A stretch of 64,000 nucleotides of DNA from positions 66,675 through 130,674 of the forward strand of contig JAXDKG010000042.1 in NCBI GenBank assembly GCA_034667225.1. Direction: 5' to 3'. Both the position numbers and the translations under genes were made by a program. Each line of letters begins with the position of its first letter. Within the stretch, counting starts at the first letter, position 1. This DNA is from DATMER01 sp034667225 (GTDB lineage Bacteria; Acidobacteriota; Thermoanaerobaculia; Multivoradales; UBA5704). The notes below the pieces were generated by a model that worked only from the letters and a program-made list of their open reading frames with translations, made no database searches and had not been told where the DNA came from. This document shows positions 8,758-15,154 of the stretch, piece after piece.

Positions 8758-9327
8758 TCAGTCGAAGACGATTCTTTCGTAGATCTCGGCGAGGACCACG
8801 TCGATCTGGATCGACGGAAGTGGAAGGATGGCCTCGAGTCCCTCTGCGGCGGTGAAAAGCCAGGGACCGTTCTGCTGGCGCACAAACTGCTCGACGCGAG
8901 GGGAGCTCTGCGAGACGAGAAGGTACTCGGAGAGAGACTCCAGGCTTTGATACCACTTGAGCTTCTTGCCTCGATCGTAAGCTTCGGTCGAAGGAGAGAG
9001 AACCTCGACGAGGAGCGTCGGATTCAGCAGCGTGTCGGAGTAGCGGTCCTCCAGGTTGGGCTCGCCACATACGACGACGACATCAGGATAGGTATAGACG
9101 TTCGCGGAAGGAATGTGCACTCTGAGATCGTTCGGTGCAATTTGGCAGGAGCGGCCCTTGAGCTGACGCTTCAGCTCTCCAACGAGATTGCCGATGATAA
9201 AACCATGACGCATGGTCCCACCCGTCATGGCGACCATCTGACCATCCAGGTACTCGTTCCTCGTCTCGGCCTGACGTTCCAGCCTCAGGTACTCCTGGAC
9301 GCTCAGCTGATTCGGCTCGGCAGCCAT
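8758..9327 (-). CDS. Uma2-family (DUF820) restriction-endonuclease-fold protein
   Basis: 189 residues. Family hallmarks are visible in order: the N-terminal QEYLRLE and NEYLDGQMVAMTGGT segment with its conserved glutamate and glycine, YPDVVVVCGEP, and LLVEVLSPSTEAYDRGKKLKWYQ with the aspartate, glutamate and lysine expected of a PD-(D/E)XK nuclease core. Uma2 proteins are abundant in cyanobacteria, Chloroflexota and Acidobacteriota, and their role is unsettled; nuclease activity is inferred from the fold. It stands alone with no partner gene next to it. Confidence 0.85.
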   Translation of the reverse strand: MAAEPNQLSVQEYLRLERQAETRNEYLDGQMVAMTGGTMRHGFIIGNLVGELKRQLKGRSCQIAPNDLRVHIPSANVYTYPDVVVVCGEPNLEDRYSDTLLNPTLLVEVLSPSTEAYDRGKKLKWYQSLESLSEYLLVSQSSPRVEQFVRQQNGPWLFTAAEGLEAILPLPSIQIDVVLAEIYERIVFD

Positions 9328-9458
9328 CGTTCTCCTCTCGTAATCCCTCCTTCCGATACTAGCACATGGATACCGGCGACCGGCACGCGACGTGCATCGT
9401 CATTTCGCGCTGAAGCATCCCCCGGAGAGCATCCCGGGTCACTCTTACCGGAGGCCCA

Positions 9459-10370
9459 ATGTCACCTGATGCGCCGCGGGTCGCCCGCCTGGGCGGGCGG
9501 TTCGGATGTGCCCTGACGGTAGATGTAGAGGAGTGGTACCACACGTGCCTGGTGCCGGGGTATGTCAACCCCGAGGACCGGCCGCCCCTGTGCCAGGAGC
9601 TGGACTGGCTCCTCCCCGAGTTGTTGGGGATGCTCTCCGACGCAGGCAGCACTGCGACCTTCTTCGTGCTGGGCGAGGTCGCCGAGCGTATGCCGCGGCG
9701 CGTGCGCGAGATCGCCGAGGCCGGCCACGAGATCGGCAGCCACGGCTACCTCCACCTGCGAGCCATGGACCGCTCCCCGCGCGCCTTTGCCGCGGACCTG
9801 CGGCGCTCCAAGGCCCTCCTCGAAGACCTCGTGGGCGAGCCCGTGCTCGGCTTCCGTGCCCCGGAATGGTCGCTGCGCAGCCTCGGCAACGCTCGCCTTC
9901 CCCTGGTAGCCGAAGCCGGCTTCCTCTACGACAGCTCGCTCGCCCCCTGCGCCTTCTCCGGAAGCCCCACGAACCCGCGCTTCGCGTCGAGGCTCCAATG
10001 GTGCGATGGGGGGGCAGCACGGCAGCTGCTGGAATTCCCGCCGCTCACCTTCGGCGGCGTCCTGCGGCTGCCCGCCGGGAGCTGGACCGGCCGGCTGGCC
10101 AGCCCCGAGACCCTCGTGCTCGCCGCCCTCGACCATCGCGACCGGGGTGGGCTGCCCGTGGCCGTGGTCCATCCTTGGGAAGTCTCCGGCCGGCCAACGC
10201 CGGGACGGCTCACCGGCCTCGCCTGGTTCGTCCACGAGACCGGCCGGCTCGGCTTCGCGCAACGGTTCCGGGAACTGCTGCGGACCCTCCCGTGGGAGTC
10301 CATCTCCGACGCCGGAGGGCTCCAGGCACAGGTCGAACATGCCGAAGTGCCTCTGCTCGCCATGGCATAA
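9459..10370 (+). CDS. Polysaccharide deacetylase family protein
   Basis: 303 residues, NodB-homology fold. The metal-binding and catalytic motifs are present: ALTVDVEEWYH (about residue 19), GHEIGSHGYLHL (about residue 92) with the two histidines, and LGFRAPEWSLRS (about residue 129). The DVEEWYH form and C-terminal LPVAVVHPWE segment resemble the deacetylases found in PEP-CTERM/exosortase exopolysaccharide loci, although no such locus is visible here. It likely removes acetyl groups from an N-acetylated surface polysaccharide. No signal peptide is obvious. The ATG at 9459 has a GGAGG a few bases upstream. Confidence 0.87.
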   Translation: MSPDAPRVARLGGRFGCALTVDVEEWYHTCLVPGYVNPEDRPPLCQELDWLLPELLGMLSDAGSTATFFVLGEVAERMPRRVREIAEAGHEIGSHGYLHLRAMDRSPRAFAADLRRSKALLEDLVGEPVLGFRAPEWSLRSLGNARLPLVAEAGFLYDSSLAPCAFSGSPTNPRFASRLQWCDGGAARQLLEFPPLTFGGVLRLPAGSWTGRLASPETLVLAALDHRDRGGLPVAVVHPWEVSGRPTPGRLTGLAWFVHETGRLGFAQRFRELLRTLPWESISDAGGLQAQVEHAEVPLLAMA

Positions 10371-10458
10371 GGGCGCCAACTTGGCACATATCGAGTCGCG
10401 CGGCTAGCGCCGACGGCTCGATCTCTGCTATCTAAGAGGTTCTGGGGGGGAGAGGGGT

Positions 10459-10545
10459 TGGTGCGAAAGGGGGGACTCGAACCCCCACGGCCTTGCGACC
10501 ACAAGATCCTGAATCTTGCGCGTCTACCAATTCCGCCACTTTCGC
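10459..10545 (-). tRNA. tRNA-Leu (anticodon CAG)
   Basis: Read on the minus strand the sequence folds into a class II tRNA: acceptor arm GCGAAAG pairing with CTTTCGC, D arm with GGAATTGGTAGAC, anticodon stem CAAGA/TCTTG around the loop TTCAGGA, a long variable arm and the T arm GGGGGTTCGAGTCCCCC. The anticodon CAG reads CUG leucine codons. The terminal CCA is encoded (10459-10461). It diverges from the RNase R gene, 25 bp away. Confidence 0.97.
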
Positions 10546-10570
10546 GCGGGGCAGATTCTAGGGAGAGAGC

Positions 10571-12859
10571 GTGGCTATGTCAACCGTACTACCGGCAAAT
10601 GAAGCGCTGTTGCGGAGCCGGGTCCAATCCCGCCTGCGGGATTCAGGCAGGCAGGGGCTCGGGCCCGAGGAGATCAGGGACACGGCAGGAGAGGGCGCTT
10701 CCCTCAGCGAGGTCCGGGACATCCTGGAGGCCCTGGAAGCGGCCGGCGAGGCCTTCGAAGTCGAGGGGCTCTGGTACGCCGAGGAATTCGGCCCCTGGCT
10801 CGTCGGCGTGGTCGAAGTCCTGGATGAAGGCGACGGCCTGATCCGCCGGCCGGACGCGCGCGGCCAGCGTGGACAGAAAGAGCAGCCCGAGGCCTACATC
10901 CGCCGGCGCAACCTCAAGGGCGCCTTGAGCGGCGACACCGTCCTCGTCCGCCGCATGGGCCACCGCGCCCGGGAGGGGGATTGGCGGGTCACGGAAGGCT
11001 CCGTCCAGAAGATCCTCAACGAGCGCCACCAGACGCTGGTCGGCACCCTGGAGTACCAGGACGGCCAGCTCATGCTCCTGCCTTACGACCCCAAGCTGGC
11101 CGTCGACCTGCCAGTGGTGGACGCGGAAGGCGTGCCCGAGGGGCATTACGTGGTCGTCCGCATCGAACGCGGCCGGGAGCCGTTCGGCCGCGTCGTGGAA
11201 GTCCTGGGCGATGCCGAGCAGCCCGGCATCGACGTGCTGGTCGTCCTGCGCCACTACGGCATCCCGGACGAGTTTCCCCCCTCGGTGCTGGAGCAGGCCG
11301 GGAGCCGTCCCAAGGACCCCACGCCCGCGGACTGGAAGGGCCGGGAGGATCTCCGCGACCGCATCATCATCACCATCGACGGCGAGAGCGCCCGCGATTT
11401 CGACGATGCCATCTCCATCGAGAAGCTTCCGAACGGGCACTTCCGGCTCGGCGTCCACATCGCGGACGTGGCTCATTATGTCGAGGAGGGGACCGCGCTC
11501 GACCTGGAGGCTTACCGCCGCGGCACCAGCGTCTACTACCCGGACCGGGCGATCCCCATGCTGCCCGAGGCGCTCTCCAACGGCCTCTGCTCGCTGCGTC
11601 CCCACGTGCCGCGGCTGACCACCTCGGCCTTCCTGGACATCGACCGCGACGGCAAGGTCCAGGACCGGCGCTTCGCCGAGACGGTGATCCGCAGCGCCCG
11701 GCGCATGACCTACAACGAGGTCCGGCGCATCCTCGAAGAGCCACAGGAGCGCGACCTCGCCGAGTACGGTCCGATCCTCACCTGCCTGCGCGACATGCAC
11801 ATGCTGATGACGATCCTCCACCATTCGCGTCTCAAGCGCGGCTCGATCGATTTCGACCTGCCGGAGGGCAACGTCGAGCTGGGCACGGACGGCACGGTGG
11901 TGGGCGTGATCCCCAGCGAGCGCAACGTGGCGCACCGGCTCATCGAGGAGTTCATGCTCGCGGCCAACGAGGCCGTGGCCATCGAGCTCGACATGCAGGG
12001 CGTGCCCGCGCTCTATCGGGTGCACGAGCCGCCGAGCCCGGACCGTCTGCAGGAGCTGCGCGAGACCCTCCGTCCGCTGGGCGTGGCACTCAAGGGGGAG
12101 CTGACCAGCCTGCACCCCGCGGCATTGCAGCAGGTGCTCGCCCGGGTCAAGGGCCTGCCGGAAGAGCCATTCGTCTCCTCCCTGGTCCTGCGCACAATGC
12201 AGAGGGCGGCCTACCGCCCGGAATGCTGGGGCCACTACGCCCTGGCCTCGAAGAACTACTGCCACTTCACCTCGCCGATCCGCCGCTACCCGGATCTCGT
12301 CGTGCACCGGGGCCTGAAGGCGCTGATCCACGGCACGGCCCACCAGCGGGCGGAGGACACGGCCCTCGCCGCGCGCCTGCCGACGATGGGGGAGCACTGC
12401 AGCACGACCGAGCGCCGGGCCGAGCAATCCGAGCGCGATCTGCTCCAGTGGAAGAAGGTCCGCTTCCTGGCCGACCGGGTGGGGGAGACCTTCAAGGGAA
12501 GGATCACGGGAGTCCAGCCCTTCGGCCTCTTCGTCCAGCTCGAGAGCTACCTTGTGGACGGCCTGGTGCCCATCCGCAAGATGGGGGACGACTACTACAT
12601 CTACGAAGCCGAGTCCCACCGCCTGGTCGGAGACCGGACCCGCAAGATCTTCAAGCTCGCCGATGCCGTCGAAGTGCAGCTCACCGGCGTGAGCCTCCGT
12701 CACCGGGGCCTGGACCTGAAGATCGTAGGCGTGCCCGAGCCCGGCGAGCGGGGGGAGTGGCCGAAGCAGCGCGAGCATGAGCGAGGGGAGCGGAAGGAGA
12801 CGAAGGGACGGCGGAGCGAGGGCACAGGGGAGAAGAAGGAGCGCAAGCGGCGGCGGTAG
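10571..12859 (+). CDS. rnr: Ribonuclease R (3'-5' exoribonuclease)
   Basis: 762 residues. It degrades structured RNA processively from the 3' end and helps rRNA and mRNA turnover. An N-terminal winged-helix and cold-shock region (to about residue 225) is followed by the RNB catalytic domain with IDGESARDFDDAISIE (about residues 269-284), whose aspartates bind the catalytic metals, and the C-terminal motif HFTSPIRRYPDLVVHR. An S1 domain (GRITGVQPFGLFVQLE, about residue 644) and a basic tail close the protein. The GTG at 10571 has GGGAG five bases upstream; an ATG at 10577 is an alternative. Confidence 0.95.
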   Translation: MAMSTVLPANEALLRSRVQSRLRDSGRQGLGPEEIRDTAGEGASLSEVRDILEALEAAGEAFEVEGLWYAEEFGPWLVGVVEVLDEGDGLIRRPDARGQRGQKEQPEAYIRRRNLKGALSGDTVLVRRMGHRAREGDWRVTEGSVQKILNERHQTLVGTLEYQDGQLMLLPYDPKLAVDLPVVDAEGVPEGHYVVVRIERGREPFGRVVEVLGDAEQPGIDVLVVLRHYGIPDEFPPSVLEQAGSRPKDPTPADWKGREDLRDRIIITIDGESARDFDDAISIEKLPNGHFRLGVHIADVAHYVEEGTALDLEAYRRGTSVYYPDRAIPMLPEALSNGLCSLRPHVPRLTTSAFLDIDRDGKVQDRRFAETVIRSARRMTYNEVRRILEEPQERDLAEYGPILTCLRDMHMLMTILHHSRLKRGSIDFDLPEGNVELGTDGTVVGVIPSERNVAHRLIEEFMLAANEAVAIELDMQGVPALYRVHEPPSPDRLQELRETLRPLGVALKGELTSLHPAALQQVLARVKGLPEEPFVSSLVLRTMQRAAYRPECWGHYALASKNYCHFTSPIRRYPDLVVHRGLKALIHGTAHQRAEDTALAARLPTMGEHCSTTERRAEQSERDLLQWKKVRFLADRVGETFKGRITGVQPFGLFVQLESYLVDGLVPIRKMGDDYYIYEAESHRLVGDRTRKIFKLADAVEVQLTGVSLRHRGLDLKIVGVPEPGERGEWPKQREHERGERKETKGRRSEGTGEKKERKRRR

Positions 12860-12975
12860 GGCAGGCAGTACAAGGAGATGCCAACGGATTTACCGGGGCG
12901 CAGCGCGGTCCGACCCGAGAAATCCGCCAATCCTGCCGCCGTTCGACGGGTTCCTCCCCTTTTACGGACCGGAAA

Positions 12976-13194
12976 ACCCGCGGGTGGAACCTCTTGACCC
13001 GCGGTTTGCAACACAAAACCGGTGGCTGGAGTGTATCCACCCGCGGGTTGAAACATTCAACCCGCGGGTTTGAAGCGAAAACCACCGGGTTGTGGGGCCG
13101 AACCGGCGGGTCAGGAGGCTCTACCCGCCAGTCGAAAGGTCCAACCCGCGGGTTGAATGAGGGAATCGGCGAGCACAATGTATCAACCCGCGGG
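12976..13194. repeat. Intergenic 21-bp tandem array, unit core ACCCGCGGGT
   Basis: Eleven units start exactly every 21 bp at 12976, 12997, 13018, 13039, 13060, 13081, 13102, 13123, 13144, 13165 and 13186, with no insertion or deletion over 210 bp. Each begins with a version of the 10-bp palindrome ACCCGCGGGT, often followed by TGAA; the other half of each unit is variable. The array occupies most of the gap between rnr (stop 12859) and the next lipoprotein gene. Open frames cross it on both strands with heptapeptide-repeat translations, but none has a ribosome-binding site. The 116 bp between rnr and the array show nothing else I can name. Confidence 0.93.
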
Positions 13195-13228
13195 AATGGC
13201 CTCTCCGTCCGCGTTGATAGCTCTTGTT

Positions 13229-13975
13229 ATGATCCGGCCTGCCGGACGTATCAACAGAGCGAAGCCGTCGCTTCGGACACCGATCATTCTCCTTGCCCTG
13301 ATCCTCGGGGGCTGTGCGCGGCTGGTGCCTTCGACGGATCTCCCGCTGTCCAAGATGAGCTTCCAGATCTCGGTGCTGGCGCGCAGCGGCTCGGAGGCCG
13401 AGGTCTGGGTTTCTATCCGGCCTGGGCGCCGCATGGCCTTCCGTACGCAGCGCGTCGAGATGGTCGGTGGTGATCGGCTCGTCGCCGAGGTGGATGGGAA
13501 GAGCTACGAATTGAAGGCGATGTCGGAGCCTAACCACCCCCTTGGTTACGGGGTGAAGGTCTCGACCGCCACGCCCGAAGCCCGGGTGCGAATCCTCCTC
13601 ATGCGCCTGAGCCAGCCGGTCGTCCCAATCGCGACGGGGACACTTCCGCCCCCCTTCGAGCTGGCGGAGCTGCCGCGCTCGCCGTCGGCCTCCCGGCCCC
13701 TGGAGGTCCGGTGGGCTCCGGTCAGCTCCGAGCCCATGGAGATCGATGTGAAGGGGTCCTGCCTTTCGCGGACGACCATCTGGTTGAGGGAAGACCCCGG
13801 CCATGCGGTAGTGGAAGCGGGCCTCCTCCGGCCGCCGGTCTTCAAGTGGGATGACTGTCAGGTCGATCTGACCGTGGCCCGAGCGGGCGAAGGGCGGCCG
13901 GAGCGCGGACTGCATCCGGGGAGCGGACTGCTGATCCGCCAGGTGCGCACGGCTCGGTTGGAGCCGGTGCGTTAG
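13229..13975 (+). CDS. Putative lipoprotein of unknown function
   Basis: From the ATG at 13229 the protein has 248 residues. A basic N-terminus precedes the hydrophobic segment TPIILLALILGGC, a good lipobox, so it is probably a lipid-anchored periplasmic or outer-membrane protein. The remainder is rich in beta-type segments without a family I recognise. Upstream in-frame ATGs at 13157 and 13196 lie inside the 21-bp repeat array and would place too long a segment before the signal peptide, so I prefer 13229, although no clear Shine-Dalgarno decides the matter. Confidence 0.65.
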   Translation: MIRPAGRINRAKPSLRTPIILLALILGGCARLVPSTDLPLSKMSFQISVLARSGSEAEVWVSIRPGRRMAFRTQRVEMVGGDRLVAEVDGKSYELKAMSEPNHPLGYGVKVSTATPEARVRILLMRLSQPVVPIATGTLPPPFELAELPRSPSASRPLEVRWAPVSSEPMEIDVKGSCLSRTTIWLREDPGHAVVEAGLLRPPVFKWDDCQVDLTVARAGEGRPERGLHPGSGLLIRQVRTARLEPVR

Positions 13976-13987
13976 GAGCTCCCCGTC

Positions 13988-14374
13988 CTAGATTTCAGCA
14001 ATCGGAAAGTCCAGGTCTCGGGCGACAGCCAGGAACCTGGCATCGTAGCTGGCCACCGTGACAGCTTCTCCCTGAGCACGGAGGTAGGCCGCGGAGGCGA
14101 GGTGCAGGGCGTCGAGGGTACGAGGCGGACTCGGAAACGGCTCCAGTGCTCTGGCCAGGATCGCGGGAACCATCTCGATCAGGCCAACCCGGCCCAGTAG
14201 CGCCCTGACCGAATCCGAATGACTGCTCGCGAGGCCGCGGGCATGGACGCGGTTCCAGACTTCGTACTCGATGAGACGGCTCGACACAAGGTCCTCCTCC
14301 CAGAACTCGGAAGGGGGACAGCGATCCTCTGCAAGCAGGTAGGCGAGGGCGACCGAAGTGTCGAGGTAGATCAA
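13988..14374 (-). CDS. PIN-domain toxin, VapC-like
   Basis: 128 residues. PIN-domain RNases of toxin-antitoxin systems cut specific RNAs such as initiator tRNA. The acidic active-site residues are visible: Asp5 in MIYLDTSVAL, a glutamate in LIEYEVWNR, an aspartate in TLDALHLASA and one near the C-terminus in ASYDARF. The start is a TTG at 14374 overlapping the antitoxin stop (TTGA), a typical coupled toxin-antitoxin arrangement. It is convergent with the lipoprotein gene ending at 13975, 12 bp away. Confidence 0.88.
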   Translation of the reverse strand: MIYLDTSVALAYLLAEDRCPPSEFWEEDLVSSRLIEYEVWNRVHARGLASSHSDSVRALLGRVGLIEMVPAILARALEPFPSPPRTLDALHLASAAYLRAQGEAVTVASYDARFLAVARDLDFPIAEI

Positions 14375-14661
14375 CGGTCGCTTCGATCGTCTGCCAGCTC
14401 CCGGAGGAGCTCACTCAGCGGGGCGATCGGTATCCGGGGAGGAAGGGGGGAACCGGTGGCGGTCGGCGGTGTGATCCAGCCCTGCCGAACGGCGGCAGCC
14501 AATGGAGAGTCTCCGCCCCAGGGAGAGCGGTCTTCCCGCGGCGGCACCAGCTCGGCGACGACACGGTCCCGATCGGTGATGAGGACTCTCTCACCGCCTT
14601 CGGCCATGTGGACGTACTCTCCCAGGTTGTCTTGCAGGTCCCTTAGGGCAACGGCTCGCAT
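14371..14661 (-). CDS. Phd/YefM-family antitoxin
   Basis: 96 residues. The N-terminus (VALRDLQDNLGEYVHMAEGGERVLITDRDRVVAELVP) is a standard Phd/YefM DNA-binding domain, and the C-terminal half is the proline-rich, toxin-binding part. It overlaps the PIN toxin by four bases. The ATG at 14661 is divergent from padR at 14799 with 137 bp between them; that gap holds the padR operator-like repeat (14739-14757) and a separate hairpin around 14708-14727. Confidence 0.86.
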   Translation of the reverse strand: MRAVALRDLQDNLGEYVHMAEGGERVLITDRDRVVAELVPPREDRSPWGGDSPLAAAVRQGWITPPTATGSPLPPRIPIAPLSELLRELADDRSDR

Positions 14662-14738
14662 GGGATCACGGTAGTTTCAAGGTTGCCTCGTGTCAAGAAG
14701 TGGCAGGCACGCACTCTTGAAGCGTGCGGTAGGTTACT

Positions 14739-14757
14739 CCCCTTGCAAGACTAGGGG
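14739..14757. promoter_or_regulatory. PadR operator-like inverted repeat CCCCT-N9-AGGGG
   Basis: CCCCTTGCAAGACTAGGGG, 42 bp before the padR start; the symmetry extends to ACTCCCCT/AGGGGAGT (14736-14760). It overlaps a possible -35 box TTGCAA (14743-14748) that lies 18 bp from a weak -10 TATCGT. The same CCCCT-N9-AGGGG pattern occurs twice before the other padR gene at 51810-51880, which is the main reason to call it an operator. Confidence 0.7.
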
Positions 14758-14798
14758 AGTCTGAGTTATCGTCTCTGGCAGGACATAGGAGCCTGCGA

Positions 14799-15143
14799 AT
14801 GGGACGCGACACCGGAGATCTTCTTCAAGGAACACTCGGCCTTCTGATCCTCAAGGCGCTCGCCGGGGGCGAGCGGCATGGCTACGCAATCGTCCGGTGG
14901 ATCCAGGAGGTCACTGGCGACGTGGTCCAGATCGAGGAGGGCTCGCTCTATCCGGCGCTGCGGCGCCTGGAGGACCGCGAGCTTGTCGAATCGCGGTGGG
15001 GACTCTCGGAGAACAACCGTCGCGCCCGCTTCTACGCCATCACCCGCGACGGCCGCCAACACCTGCACGCCGACGCCTCCACGTGGATGCGCTTCGCCCA
15101 TGCCGTGATCCGCGTGCTCGAAGCCGAACCGTCGGTTGTCTGA
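14799..15143 (+). CDS. PadR-family transcriptional regulator (acidobacterial type)
   Basis: 114 residues, winged helix-turn-helix. The N-terminus GDLLQGTLGLLILKAL, then HGYAIVRWIQ, IEEGSLYPALRRLEDRELVESRWG and NNRRARFYAITRDGR follow the PadR consensus closely, especially the subgroup that precedes ADOP permeases in Acidobacteriota. It is cotranscribed with the permease gene that begins 12 bp downstream. By family analogy it represses its own operon; the CCCCT-N9-AGGGG repeat upstream is the probable target. The inducing signal is unknown. Confidence 0.92.
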   Translation: MGRDTGDLLQGTLGLLILKALAGGERHGYAIVRWIQEVTGDVVQIEEGSLYPALRRLEDRELVESRWGLSENNRRARFYAITRDGRQHLHADASTWMRFAHAVIRVLEAEPSVV

Positions 15144-15154
15144 GGAAGCTGCCG

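Noticed and set aside
12976..13194. CRISPR array
   Set aside because: Units are 21 bp in total with no separate unique spacers of 30 bp or more, the repeats are imperfect, and no cas genes are present. The same applies to the other arrays.
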